Assembly (NCBI RefSeq): GCF_017876405.1
Contig: NZ_JAGINW010000001.1
Span: forward strand, 4,105,203-4,169,202
Direction: 5' to 3'
DNA length: 64,000 nt
DNA from: Kibdelosporangium banguiense
GTDB taxonomy: Bacteria; Actinomycetota; Actinomycetes; Mycobacteriales; Pseudonocardiaceae
Each line of letters starts with the position of its first letter. Position 1 is the first letter of the stretch. A model generated the notes under the pieces. It worked only from the letters and a program-made list of their open reading frames with translations, made no database searches and was not told the origin of the DNA. A program made the position numbers and the translations under genes. Of this stretch, positions 44,219 to 54,500 are shown one piece after another.

Positions 44219-45108
44219 CGCAACATCTCCTTGAGGCTCTTGATCCGGCGATTGAGGAGGGTGAGTGAGCGATGTTCGGGCTCCGCGAGAGCGCGGGTTT
44301 GCTCGAACGACCACAGGATTCGCTCGATCTCCTCCTCTCGGTCCTCGATTCTGCCAGCATCGTCGGCCCCCTCCAGATAGACCATGTCCGTCGGTGCCAT
44401 GGGGTGTCGCACCACCATCACATTGCCGTTGCCCAGCGGACCGTTACCCGCCTCAAAGGTCAGAATCTGGAAGGCGACGTGGCTCAGTTCGGCGACGGTG
44501 TGCCGGATGTGCTCAAGTTGCTCAAGCATGATCGCCGGACTTCCGACCATGGTGTTCAAGGCGGCTTCGCCGATGATTTCCCAGAGGCTCAAGGGACCTG
44601 GATCCTCGCGCCGCAGCAGCTTCTGCCGAGCGAGTCGCAACTTCACGTGCCTGTCAGACAAACGCGGTTCCAACCGCGCGAACCATCGGTTGACCGCTTT
44701 TGCGTAGTCCGGTGTTTGAAGCATGGAGGGGATGAGGTTCAGTGAGTAGTCCCACCGCTCCGTGGCTTCCTCCTCGAAGTCGTTGAAACGCCGCACGACC
44801 GGTGCGACGAATGTTTGTGAAGTGGCCCTGCGCCGGACCTTTCCCGTTCGTTGCCGGGAAGCGCGGGCACGCTCCAACAGGTCCGTGCGGTTGATCTCGT
44901 CAGTGTCCTCGATCTTGAGGCCGTCCAGGATGCGCTCGATGTACTCGGGTTTGACACCGGTGCGGCCCATCTCGATGTTGGCGATCTGCTGGTTGGACAG
45001 GCCGATCATGTCGGCGAGTTCCTTCTGGGTCAGGTCGGCTTCGATCCGGAGCCGCTTGACCACCGCGGCCAGGCCGACCCTGGCCACTGTCCGGCGCTGC
45101 TCGGTCAT
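44215..45108 (-). CDS. XRE-family regulator with C-terminal Scr1-type domain (partner of DUF397)
   Basis: Start at the ATG at 45108, with GGAAGGAG five bases upstream, 297 residues. The N-terminal HTH reads VVKRLRIEADLTQKELADMI, LSNQQIANIEMGRTGV. The long C-terminal part (WDYSLNLIPSMLQTPDYAKA; EDPGPLSLWEIIGEAALNTM; VAFQILTFEAGNGPLGNGNV) is the domain common to DUF397-linked regulators. It is divergent from the small gene at 45240. It presumably controls its own operon with the DUF397 protein. Confidence 0.92.
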   Translation of the reverse strand: MTEQRRTVARVGLAAVVKRLRIEADLTQKELADMIGLSNQQIANIEMGRTGVKPEYIERILDGLKIEDTDEINRTDLLERARASRQRTGKVRRRATSQTFVAPVVRRFNDFEEEATERWDYSLNLIPSMLQTPDYAKAVNRWFARLEPRLSDRHVKLRLARQKLLRREDPGPLSLWEIIGEAALNTMVGSPAIMLEQLEHIRHTVAELSHVAFQILTFEAGNGPLGNGNVMVVRHPMAPTDMVYLEGADDAGRIEDREEEIERILWSFEQTRALAEPEHRSLTLLNRRIKSLKEMLR

Positions 45109-45239
45109 CTCGCTCCTTCCAGAAAGGGTGCATCCCATGAATTCACTCGTTCGTGCTTAGTCATCTATGGGTGGTTTCGAATAGTCTCGTATGAGCGGTG
45201 CTGTGTCATGTGGACACGCCGTCGGGCTGAGGAGGAGAT

Positions 45240-45566
45240 GTGACTGACAAGCCGCTGACCGGGCACTTTCCGGAGCTGACTCAGGAGGATCTCGATGTCG
45301 ACGAGTGCAAGGCGCGGGCGGCGGCCGATGTTCTCGGCGGTGTGCTCGTCGAGTTCCATAGCTGGCACATCGAACTTGAGGAGGTAGTGGACGCGTTGGA
45401 GCGTTCCGTGCCGCGTTCCGAGCGTGCTGCTGAGGCGCACCGACGTCTCGCTGCCGCGCTGGACACTTGTGAGGCCGTAGTCTGCTCGCTGTCGGACGCG
45501 CGGGACGTGTTTGACGCCCGCTGGCCTCGCCGGGCGACACCATCGTCGAGTCCGCGCCCGGCGTGA
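45240..45566 (+). CDS. hypothetical protein, 108 aa
   Basis: GTG start behind GGAGGAG. Helical and charged: it begins MTDKPLTGHFPELTQEDLDV and continues with VLGGVLVEFHSWHIELEEVV and a second helix RAAEAHRRLAAALDTCEAVV. There are no membrane segments or known motifs. It is divergent from the XRE-DUF397 pair with 131 bp between them, so the regulator may control it. It lies 28 bp upstream of the cysteine desulfurase start. Function unknown. Confidence 0.65.
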   Translation: MTDKPLTGHFPELTQEDLDVDECKARAAADVLGGVLVEFHSWHIELEEVVDALERSVPRSERAAEAHRRLAAALDTCEAVVCSLSDARDVFDARWPRRATPSSSPRPA

Positions 45567-45594
45567 CGTACATCGCCGCATACACTCATATGCG

Positions 45595-46767
45595 ATGACC
45601 TATCTAGACCACGCGGCGACCACACCGATGCTGCCAGAGGCAGTCGCGGCCATGACCGAGGCGATGTCCGTTCCGGGCAACGCCTCTTCGCTGCATTCTT
45701 CTGGTCGCCGGGCCAGGCGGGTGGCTGAGGAGGCGCGCGAGTCGATCGCGGACGCCCTCGGTGCGCGACCCTCCGAGGTCATTTTCACCGCTGGCGGCAC
45801 GGAGAGTGACAATCTCGCCGTCAAAGGCATCTACTGGGCGCGCCGCCAGGAGGGCCGGCGCCGTGTGCTGGTCTCGTCCGTGGAGCACCATGCGGTGCTC
45901 GACGCCGCCGAGTGGCTGGAGAACTACGACGGCGCCGATGTGACCTGGCTGCCCGTGGACCGCAGTGGCCGGCTGAACGCCGACGCGCTTTCCGAAGAGC
46001 TCTCCGACGATGTGGCGCTGGTCACGGCCATGTGGGCGAACAACGAGGTCGGGACCGTCAACCCGGTGCGTGAGCTGGCCGAGGCCTGCGCTGAGCGCGG
46101 CATCCCGTTCCACACTGACGCGGTCCAGGCCGTGGGCTCGTTGCCGGTCGACTTCGCGGAGTCACGCGCGAGCGCGTTGACCATGACTGGCCACAAGCTT
46201 GGCGGCCCGATCGGTGTCGGCGCCTTGTTGCTCGGGCGGGACGTGCCGTGTTCGCCGTTGCTGCACGGCGGCGGGCAGGAGCGTGACGTCCGCTCGGGAA
46301 CCGTTGACGTGCCTGCGATTCATGCTTTGGCCACAGCTGTACGTTCAGTCGTCGCGAACCGTGAGCAGCGTGCTGCCGAGATCGCGGCGCTGCGCGACGA
46401 GCTGGTAAATGCAGTGCGTGCGGCTGTTCCGGACGCGATACTCAACGGCGATCCAGGGCTGCCGGGTCACGCACACTTCACGTTCCCCGGCTGTGCCGGT
46501 GACAGCTTGCTGATGTTGTTGGACGCCAAGGGAATCGAGTGCTCGACTGGCTCGGCGTGCACGGCGGGAGTGGCTCAGCCGAGCCATGTCCTGCTGGCCA
46601 TGGGCATGGATCCGGCGGCCGCCCGCGGTTCGCTCCGGTTCTCGCTCGGGCATACGTCGACCAAAGCCGATGTCGACGCACTCGCCAAGGCAATCGGACC
46701 GGCCGTGGAACGGGCCCGTAGCGCGGGACTTTCCGGGATGCGCCGATCCGCAGCGAAGGAGGCGTGA
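45595..46767 (+). CDS. iscS: cysteine desulfurase
   Basis: 390 residues from the ATG at 45595 (MTYLDHAATTPML). Class V aminotransferase marks are SVEHHAVLDAAEW (PLP-stacking His), MWANNEVGTVNP, FHTDAVQAVG, the PLP lysine in MTGHKLGGPIGVG, and the sulfur-carrying Cys in ECSTGSACTAG. It takes sulfur from cysteine and passes it to MnmA and other acceptors. It lies 2 bp before mnmA, the standard actinobacterial pair (Rv3025c-Rv3024c). Confidence 0.97.
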   Translation: MTYLDHAATTPMLPEAVAAMTEAMSVPGNASSLHSSGRRARRVAEEARESIADALGARPSEVIFTAGGTESDNLAVKGIYWARRQEGRRRVLVSSVEHHAVLDAAEWLENYDGADVTWLPVDRSGRLNADALSEELSDDVALVTAMWANNEVGTVNPVRELAEACAERGIPFHTDAVQAVGSLPVDFAESRASALTMTGHKLGGPIGVGALLLGRDVPCSPLLHGGGQERDVRSGTVDVPAIHALATAVRSVVANREQRAAEIAALRDELVNAVRAAVPDAILNGDPGLPGHAHFTFPGCAGDSLLMLLDAKGIECSTGSACTAGVAQPSHVLLAMGMDPAAARGSLRFSLGHTSTKADVDALAKAIGPAVERARSAGLSGMRRSAAKEA

Positions 46768-46769
46768 GC

Positions 46770-47846
46770 ATGCGCGTGCTCGCCGCAATGAGTGGTGGTG
46801 TCGACTCGGCCGTGGCCGCGGCCAGGGCGGTCGCCGCCGGGCACGACGTCGTCGGCGTGCACTTGGCCCTGTCGGCGAAGCCGGGCACGCTGCGTACCGG
46901 CGCCCGTGGCTGCTGCACGATCGAGGACTCCCACGATGCCCGCCGGGCCGCTGACGTGCTCGGAATCCCGTTCTACATCTGGGATTTCGCCGAGCGGTTC
47001 ACCGAGGACGTGATCGAGGACTTCGTCGAGGAGTACGCCGCAGGCCGCACGCCCAACCCGTGCTTGCGCTGCAACGAGCGGATCAAGTTCGAGGCGTTGC
47101 TGGACAAGGCTTTGGCGCTCGGGTTCGACGCGGTCTGCACCGGCCACTACGCCCGTTTGACCACAGTGGACGGAAAGCCGGAGCTGCGGCGCAGTGTGGA
47201 CGACGAGAAGGATCAGTCCTATGTGCTCGCTTCGCTGACCGCGGAGCAGTTGCGGCACGCCATGTTCCCGCTCGGTGGCAACACCAAGACCGAAGTCCGT
47301 GCGGAGGCGGCCGAGCGCGGCCTGTCCGTGGCCGAGAAGCCCGACAGTCACGACATCTGCTTCATCCCGGATGGCGACACCCAGAAGTTCCTGACCAACA
47401 AGCTCGGTGAGCGTCCCGGCATGCTCGTGGACGACGAAACCGGTGCGGTGCTTGGCATGCATACGGGCGTGCACGGTTTCACCGTCGGACAGCGCAAGGG
47501 TCTCGGCATCGACGCGCCCGCAGCGGACGGACGTCCGCGGTACGTGCTGTCGCTGGAGCCGGTGTCCGGCAACGTCCGGGTCGGCACGGCCGAGCGTCTC
47601 GAGGTCCGGGAAATCGCTGGTGAGCGGCTGATTTGGCCGTCCGGTGAGCCGTTGGACGGGCTGACCGAGTGTGTCGTGCAGGTCCGTGCGCACGGCGGCA
47701 CGGCCCCAGCGGTCGCCGAGATGGCCGACGGTGAGCTGGTGATCCGGCTGGCCGAGCCGCTGCGTGGCGTCGCGCCTGGTCAGGCCGCAGTTCTGTACCG
47801 CGGCGACCTGGTGCTCGGCAGCGCCACGATCACACACGCTCGATAG
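46770..47846 (+). CDS. mnmA: tRNA-specific 2-thiouridylase MnmA
   Basis: 358 residues from the ATG at 46770, with AAGGAGG eight bases upstream. The PP-loop is AAMSGGVDSAVAAARA. The two catalytic cysteines lie in TPNPCLRCNERIKF and DSHDICFIPDGD. The tRNA-binding and barrel domains follow (TVGQRKGLGIDAP). It thiolates the wobble uridine of Lys, Glu and Gln tRNAs using sulfur from IscS. Its end overlaps the convergent winged-helix gene by 17 bp. Confidence 0.97.
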   Translation: MRVLAAMSGGVDSAVAAARAVAAGHDVVGVHLALSAKPGTLRTGARGCCTIEDSHDARRAADVLGIPFYIWDFAERFTEDVIEDFVEEYAAGRTPNPCLRCNERIKFEALLDKALALGFDAVCTGHYARLTTVDGKPELRRSVDDEKDQSYVLASLTAEQLRHAMFPLGGNTKTEVRAEAAERGLSVAEKPDSHDICFIPDGDTQKFLTNKLGERPGMLVDDETGAVLGMHTGVHGFTVGQRKGLGIDAPAADGRPRYVLSLEPVSGNVRVGTAERLEVREIAGERLIWPSGEPLDGLTECVVQVRAHGGTAPAVAEMADGELVIRLAEPLRGVAPGQAAVLYRGDLVLGSATITHAR

Positions 47847-48294
47847 CGAACCCGGCGTTCTGGTCGACCAGGTAGCCGACGCCGCGAACAGTGGTGATCG
47901 GGTCGAACCCGATTTTCCCGCGTAGCCGGCGGACATGCACGTCCACAGTCCGGGTACCAAGGTGATCCGCGACGCCCCACACCTCGGCGAGGATCGTCGA
48001 ACGGCGGTGCACCCGGCCAGGGTTGCGGCACAGGAACAACAGCAGATCGAACTCAAGCCGTGTCAGCTCGACAGGCGTGTCACGCACAGTGACGCGACGC
48101 GCGTCCGGCTGGATACGCAGCTGTGCCGATGGCAGGGCACGCTGCTCCGGCACCTGCGCACCGTCGACGACCATCCGGTCGATCGGCAGGTCAACGGCGG
48201 TGCGCAGGGTGTCGACCAGCCGAGCGGTGAGGCTGGGAGCCTGCTCGGTGTCGACGGTGAGCTGCACGATGACAGTCAGCTGGGCCGTGGACAT
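47830..48294 (-). CDS. winged-helix (OmpR/PhoB-type) transcriptional regulator without receiver
   Basis: 154 residues from the ATG at 48294; a second ATG lies three codons upstream. The C-terminal 95 residues are a Trans_reg_C domain: VRDTPVELTRLEFDLLLFL, NPGRVHRRSTILAEVWG, TRTVDVHVRRLRGKIG, TTVRGVGYLVD. The N-terminal 55 residues (STAQLTVIVQLTVDTEQAPS) are not a receiver domain and have no phospho-Asp. The regulator probably responds to a different signal or acts constitutively. It is convergent with mnmA and downstream of the oxidoreductase gene on the same strand. Confidence 0.85.
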   Translation of the reverse strand: MSTAQLTVIVQLTVDTEQAPSLTARLVDTLRTAVDLPIDRMVVDGAQVPEQRALPSAQLRIQPDARRVTVRDTPVELTRLEFDLLLFLCRNPGRVHRRSTILAEVWGVADHLGTRTVDVHVRRLRGKIGFDPITTVRGVGYLVDQNAGFAIERV

Positions 48295-48350
48295 GTGCAC
48301 CATGGGACCGGCTGGTCACCAGGAGTGTCAACGCATCCCACAGGCTGAAC

Positions 48351-49304
48351 CTACTTGCCGGGGTTGACGACCAGCTTGCCCGCGGTGCGGCGGCCCCGCA
48401 GGTCCTCATGCGCCTGCCGGACATCGGAAAGCGCGTAGTCGCCGCCACCGATGATCTTCAAGTTGCCGGCCACAACCTCGTCGGCCAGCTCCCGGAACGC
48501 CTGGTGCAGCAGAGGCGGGTTGCCAAAGGCGTGCGCCAGCCAGAAACCGCTCACCGTGCTGGTGTGCGCCATCAAAGAAGTCATTGCGACCGGCTCCGGC
48601 TGCTCACGGCTGGCCATGCCGTAGAACGCGAGCCTGCCGAACGGCGCCAACGCCGCGAGGCTCTCATTCGTGACGCGCCCGCCAGTCATCTCCAGCACGA
48701 CGTCAACACGCTTGCCACCGTTGGCCTCGATCAGAGCGGCCTTCAGGTCCTCGGTCGCGGGGTCAAGCGCGACATCGGCGCCCAGCTCAAGCGCAAGATC
48801 ACGCTTCTGCTGCGTGCTCGCCGTGGCGATGACCCGCCCGGCGCCCATCGCCTTCGCCAACTGGATGGCCAGGCTGCCCACCCCACCGGCGGCAGCATGG
48901 ACCACGACAGTCTCGCCCTTCTGCAAGTGCGTGATCTTCTTGAGCAGGAACCAAGCCGTCATCCCCTGCACAAGCAGCGCGACCGCGGAAACGTCGTCGA
49001 CGCCCTCCGGCACATCGAACGCGAGGGCCTTCTTCACAACAGCCTTCTCGGCATACCCGCCACTACCGACGATCGCCGCGACCCGCCGCCCATCAGCCGT
49101 GGTGCCGACAACCTCACCACCCGGAATCAACGGCAGCTTGGCAGGCGCCAGATAGGAGTCGTCCGTCTGGTGAGTATCCGCGAAGTTCACCCCGGCCCTG
49201 GACACATCGACAAGCAGCTCATCATCACCAGGCACCGGGTCCGGCACCTCGGTGACCCTGAGCACCTCCGGCCCGCCGAACTCAGTGATCTGCACAGCAC
49301 GCAC
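48351..49304 (-). CDS. zinc-independent quinone oxidoreductase (MDR superfamily)
   Basis: Start placed at the GTG at 49304 with GGAGG eight bases upstream, 317 residues. It has the quinone oxidoreductase opening AVQITEFGGPEVLRVTEVPD, GVNFADTHQTD, and the NADPH-binding loop VHAAAGGVGSLAIQLAKAMG. The metal ligands of zinc alcohol dehydrogenases are absent. It should reduce quinones or enones with NADPH. A palindromic operator lies 22 bp upstream of the start, so expression is probably ligand-induced. Confidence 0.92.
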   Translation of the reverse strand: MRAVQITEFGGPEVLRVTEVPDPVPGDDELLVDVSRAGVNFADTHQTDDSYLAPAKLPLIPGGEVVGTTADGRRVAAIVGSGGYAEKAVVKKALAFDVPEGVDDVSAVALLVQGMTAWFLLKKITHLQKGETVVVHAAAGGVGSLAIQLAKAMGAGRVIATASTQQKRDLALELGADVALDPATEDLKAALIEANGGKRVDVVLEMTGGRVTNESLAALAPFGRLAFYGMASREQPEPVAMTSLMAHTSTVSGFWLAHAFGNPPLLHQAFRELADEVVAGNLKIIGGGDYALSDVRQAHEDLRGRRTAGKLVVNPGK

Positions 49305-49325
49305 GTCGAACGCCTCCTTATCGTC

Positions 49326-49352
49326 GTGAGACAGAATAACACTTTGTCTCAC
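49326..49352. promoter_or_regulatory. palindromic operator, TetR-like, upstream of the quinone oxidoreductase
   Basis: GTGAGACA (49326-49333) and TGTCTCAC (49345-49352) form a perfect 8-bp inverted repeat with an 11-base spacer. Arm length and spacing suit a TetR-family dimer. No TetR gene is found in the window. Confidence 0.7.
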
Positions 49353-49582
49353 TCAAGGGACTGTGACACTGGTTTGTTCCACACTGTGCCCGCCGTCACC
49401 ACGCCTCACCGGCCCAACACCCCTTGCGCCGAACGGCGTTTGTCAATACACACAGCGAAATTGTTCACCCGGACAGCCGATTCTCCAGCCATGATCAATA
49501 AGCCAAGCTCTTCATGGTTCAAGTTGGTTGCGCGTCGCCGGGGGGCACGCATGGGCAACCTCTACTAAGGGGGCACCTTTAG

Positions 49583-51529
49583 ATGAAGCGCCGGTTCATG
49601 GCGCGGCCTCGTCCTGCGCGTTTCATACGCGGGTCGGCTGCGGTGGCCGCATTGGTGATCTTTGCTTCGTTGTCCCAGGCCCCGACGACTGCCGCAGTTC
49701 CCGTGGGGGCCCTGGAGTGCCAGCCGGGTGTGTCGAACTTCGTGATCCGGTCCGATCAGGTCCTCGACCTGGATGTCGACAGCGAGCCGGAGGCCGGGGG
49801 CGGAGCCTGGTCGGGGCGCCGGAGCATCGGCAGTGGCTGGTCGGGCACCACGAAGGCAGGGCCGAGCGGGTACGTCTATTCGTTTCGCCCGGACGGCGAG
49901 GTTCGACGGCTGAAGTGGCTCGGTGACCGCTGGGAGAACAACGGTGCGTTCGCCACGATCGCAACGGGTTGGAATGTATGGGGGACCTCGAGTTATCGCA
50001 ATCGGCTGACCATCGACAACCGGGGTGACTTCTACGGGATCGCACCGGACAACGCCTTGCATTGGTGGCGGTATGACAACGCAACCCAGGCGTGGACCGA
50101 GCGGCTGCTGGACTACGGCTGGGGCGACCGCTTCAACCTCGTGGCGTCCGCAGGCGCAGGTGTCCTTTACGCGAGACAGACCAATGGTGATCTGTTCCGC
50201 TACCAGTACGACACGGCCAGCCAACGGCTGGTCGACTTCGGAAAAGTCGGCGTCGGCTGGCAGACCGCCGCGGACGTAACCTCGCCTGGCGGCGACCTGC
50301 TTTACGTGTCGGACAACAGCGGGGCCTTCCGGTGGTACAGGTACGCCGGGGATGGCCAGTGGGCCGCGGGCAGTGGAAAGAGCATCGGCGGGGGCATTCC
50401 AGCTGACTGGCAGTTGGAGATCTCCCCGGATGGCTGCAAGGTGACGCCGGACGGGAACCCGGTGCGCCCTCAGGTCCCCGCTCAGCCGAACGCGGCCGCG
50501 TCGCTGCTGTACACATCGACCGGACGCCTGCATTACTCCTATGTGGTCGGCGATGGCCGGATGGTCAACGCGCAGGCCGCGGATCTCTCAGGCAACACTC
50601 CGATCGGCTTCTCAGTCATTCCGTCGTTTCTCGGGGTGACCGGCGTTCCCACCGCGGCCGAGGCAGCGAATGGCCGTGTGCAGTTGCTCGGACTGGGAAC
50701 GGACGCCGAAGTACGCAGTAGCACACAGGCATCTCCCACAGGTGCCTGGTCGCCGACTACCAAAGTCGGTGGTTTCGGCACGGGCCCTGCGTCACTGCTT
50801 CGTCTACATGACAGCACGTTGTTCGGTTACGTGGTGGACGGTGAAGGCTGCCTGTGGTGGACTGCGGAGCGTGCCCAGAACGCTGAGTTGCGGCCATGGC
50901 GCCTTTTCGGTTGTGACAATTACGCTCCAGTTCAGCCGACGTTCGTCAGGGGCACAGGAACGACGACATTTGTCACGCTGCTGCGCCGATCTGGGGACTA
51001 TCGGACCATCGTGTCGCGCGACGGCGTTTGCTGCCCATCGTCATTGCTTGGCGGTAGCGGGTTTTCCGGCGCGGCAGCCACAGTCGTGGACGGCGCCGGA
51101 AGATTACGCGTCTTCGCCCGTGGCGCGGATCGTCAGATCTATTCCCAGACCGAGACCGCTACCGGTTTCCCCCAGGTATGGACTGCTATACCCGGGCTGA
51201 TCGCCGCAGGTTCGCCGTCCGCGATCGTCGCACCTAACGGGACGATCGAGATCGTGGCGCGCGGTGCCGACGGCTACGTGTACAACACCGGTCAGGTGGC
51301 ACCTGGATCCTCGGCGTTCCGGGCTTGGCGCGATATCACCGACCACACGCAACAGTCGTCGACTGATCCCACGGCGGTGTCCGTGCCCGATCAGAACATT
51401 TGGGTTGTCGCCTTCCGTGATGGGGACGACGTGCCCAAACTGCGCAAGGCTCTGCCGCCCACAGCCCGGGTGGCCTCCGGTGATCATGAACCGGTTTTTG
51501 TGGATCTGCCTGTTCAGCCAGCCCAGTAA
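49583..51529 (+). CDS. secreted beta-propeller (tachylectin-like) protein
   Basis: 648 residues with a signal peptide (about 1-38, SLSQAPTTAA). The first half has repeated blades of the tachylectin-2 type: SGYVYSFRPDGEVRRLKWLG, RGDFYGIAPDNALHWWRYD, AGVLYARQTNGDLFRYQYD and GGDLLYVSDNSGAFRWYRYA, each with G-W spacing. The second half resembles a PLL-like or sialidase-like propeller (RLRVFARGADRQIYSQTE, TIEIVARGADGYVYNTGQ). Such propellers bind sugars. It is 32 bp upstream of the RHS toxin on the same strand, so it may be co-expressed as a targeting or shielding factor (inference). Confidence 0.78.
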   Translation: MKRRFMARPRPARFIRGSAAVAALVIFASLSQAPTTAAVPVGALECQPGVSNFVIRSDQVLDLDVDSEPEAGGGAWSGRRSIGSGWSGTTKAGPSGYVYSFRPDGEVRRLKWLGDRWENNGAFATIATGWNVWGTSSYRNRLTIDNRGDFYGIAPDNALHWWRYDNATQAWTERLLDYGWGDRFNLVASAGAGVLYARQTNGDLFRYQYDTASQRLVDFGKVGVGWQTAADVTSPGGDLLYVSDNSGAFRWYRYAGDGQWAAGSGKSIGGGIPADWQLEISPDGCKVTPDGNPVRPQVPAQPNAAASLLYTSTGRLHYSYVVGDGRMVNAQAADLSGNTPIGFSVIPSFLGVTGVPTAAEAANGRVQLLGLGTDAEVRSSTQASPTGAWSPTTKVGGFGTGPASLLRLHDSTLFGYVVDGEGCLWWTAERAQNAELRPWRLFGCDNYAPVQPTFVRGTGTTTFVTLLRRSGDYRTIVSRDGVCCPSSLLGGSGFSGAAATVVDGAGRLRVFARGADRQIYSQTETATGFPQVWTAIPGLIAAGSPSAIVAPNGTIEIVARGADGYVYNTGQVAPGSSAFRAWRDITDHTQQSSTDPTAVSVPDQNIWVVAFRDGDDVPKLRKALPPTARVASGDHEPVFVDLPVQPAQ

Positions 51530-51561
51530 CCGTCGGCGATTCCAAGGGGGACTGAGCCGCA

Positions 51562-54500
51562 ATGGGTACACGCATGCCTCGAGACAGGTTTCTGCCCGGC
51601 CCGGATCACCGGATACGCCGTTGGTTCGCGGCTTTCCTGGTAGTCGCTGTGAGCGCGGCTCTCTACGGGCCGGCATTCAGCGACATGTTCGAACGAACCG
51701 TTCCGGTCGCGGGACCGGCTTCGGGGCCCGGTCAGCGGTGGGGTACCGCAGACGGGCTGGCCCATGAGGCCGGTGATGGTAAAGGCAATACGGCGCAGGC
51801 TAAATCGCTGCAGTCGAAGTACCCGCCGATCCAGGCTCAGCCGAGCCCGGCAGTCCAGGCCAACAAGACACAGGTCCTGAACACCGAGCCGAAGGCGGTT
51901 CGTGGTTTTGACGCCGCCACGAGCCGCGAACTGCCCGATCGCCGCAAGCGGAACGAGCGCACGTTCGAGAACGCCGACGGCACAGAAACGACCGAGTTCA
52001 CCAAGGATCCGATCAACTACCGGCTGCCAGACGGCTCCTGGCAGCCGGTGGACACCACGCTGGTGCCCACCGGTGCGGGCTGGCGGAACCGCGCTGACCA
52101 GGCCGGTGTTTCGTTCGGTCCCAAGGCGACCGAGAACGATCTGGCCAAAGTGGACTTGGAAAAGGACCACTCGCTGGCTTTCGGTGTCGCTGAAGCGAAC
52201 CCGGTAGCCGGTGAGGCCGCTGGAAGCACAGTCACCTACAAGGGCGTGCGGCCGGACTCGGACCTTGTGCTGGAGACACAGCCCGGCCTGGTGAAGGAGA
52301 GCCTGATCCTGCGGTCGGCGAAGGCGCCGCAGAGCTGGGTCTTCCCGCTTACCCTGACCGGCCTGACCGCAGCGGTGGTCGATGGCCAGGTGCTGCTGCG
52401 CGACGAGCTGGGCACTGTCAAGGCGACCATTCCCAGCGGGTTCATGTTCGATGCGTCCCCAGTGGACGACCACACCGGTGAACCCCCGACTTCGTACGGC
52501 GTGAAATACCAACTGGTACAGCACGCTGGACAGCAGGCGCTGCGGATGGACCTGGACTCGAAGTGGCTCAATGCACCGGGCCGCGTCTTTCCTGTCACCG
52601 TGGATCCACCCATCGATATGCGTGACGCGGCTTCGAGCATGTACGTGCAGCGCAACAGCGATGGCCAGAATTTCAGCCGGGTCGACGGCGATCTGAAAGC
52701 CGGGCACTCCTTCGACAGCGGTGGCAACTACACCGCCGCCAGCTACCTGGCGTTCCCGGGTGTCGAAGCCACTCTGGCCAACCACAGGATCTTCGGTGCA
52801 CAGCTCGCGCTCACCAATTACCACTCGTGGTCGTGCAGCGCCCGGCCGGTCACGGTGCACCCTGTGCTCGAAGGATGGCAGGCCAACAACCAGAACCGGT
52901 TTCCTGGGCCGGCTTACGGCGATGCACTGGCCAGTCCGAGTTTCGCCTATGGCCACATTCCCCGGGGAACGACGAAGTCCCCCTGCCCGGCCGCGACCGA
53001 GGCGATTGTGCTCGGGGACGCCGGTCGTGATCTCGTCCAACGCTGGGTCAAGGGCCAGCAGCCCAACCATGGCCTGACAGTACGGGCGTCCGAGACGGAC
53101 GCGTATGGCTGGAAGAAGTTCACTGGCGCGGGCACAGCCAATCCACCTCGCCTTTCTGTCACGCACACGCCGTACGACGCCTCATACAAGTTCATCTCGA
53201 CGGTGCCCGAACCGCCGGTCACGAGGCTTCAGGGCGGCAAGATCAAGATCCAGGTCACCAACCTCGGCGCGGAGAATTGGGTTCCCGGGCGCTATGCCTT
53301 GGCGTACCGGTACTTCAGCGCGGACGGCCAGTACCGGGGCTGGCATGAGTCCGCTGACCTGCCGCAGGAGATAGGCCGCGGGGCGTCAGTGACGCTGGAT
53401 GCCAACATCTGGCAGACACCACCGGGCAGCTACCGGTTCGAGTTCACGATGATCAAACGCGGTATGGCCTTCTTCACCGACGAGCAGATCCCACCGGCTG
53501 TGCTTGCCTTCCAGGTGGTGGACGTCCCGCCTGCGGTCACCGCGCAGTACCCGCCCAACGGTCACTCCGCACCCACCTTGACGCCCAGTCTATGGGCGCA
53601 GGCGATCGACATAGACGCCCCGCCGAACTCTTCGTTGCAGTTCCGGTTCGAGATCTGCGACAAGGACGAACGCAACTGCTTCGACTCAGGCAGGCAACCG
53701 TCGGCGACGTGGACGGTTCCGGCCGGACGGCTGGTGTGGAGCAAGAACTACAAATGGCGGGTGTTCGCCTTCGACGGCACGTCGGAGAGTCCGAAGACGC
53801 AATTCAGCAACCTGCTCACGGCCGTGCCCCAGCCGGAGATCACCTCGAATCTGGGCAACGCCCCGTATGGCGGCAACACCAACGACTTCAACCCGCAGGT
53901 CGGCAACTTCACCACCAGCGCGGTGGATGTCTCGGTCGGCAGCGTCGGCCCGGAGCTCAACGTCGTCCGGACGTACAACAGCCTCGACCCCCGGCCTGGC
54001 AACGCGTTCGGCACCGGCTGGTCGACGAGGTACGACATGCGCATCGTCCCGGACGGGGACGGCACAGGCAACGTCGTGGTGACTTATCCGGACGGTCAAC
54101 AAGTGCGTTATGGCGCGAATCTTGACACGAATGGAAACCCGAACGGTGGCAGGCTCATCCCACCGCCCGGCCGGTACGCGACTTTGGCATCCGTCCCCGG
54201 TGGTGGCTGGACGCTTCTTGACAAGAACGCAGCACTGCATGTGTTCCGGGCCGACGGCAAGCTCGCCGAGGTCTACGACAATGCCAAGCGATCGGTGGTG
54301 TTCACCTACGGCACCGATGGGAAACTCGCCACAGTCACCAACCCGGCAAGCCAACGCAAACTGACTTTCACCTGGTCAGGTACTCACGTTGGAGCCGTGA
54401 CGACTGATCCTGTCAACGGATCGCCGTTGACATGGACCTACACGTACGAGGGCGATCGCCTCACAGCGGTGTGCGACCCCAACGCAGGGTGCACTCGCTA

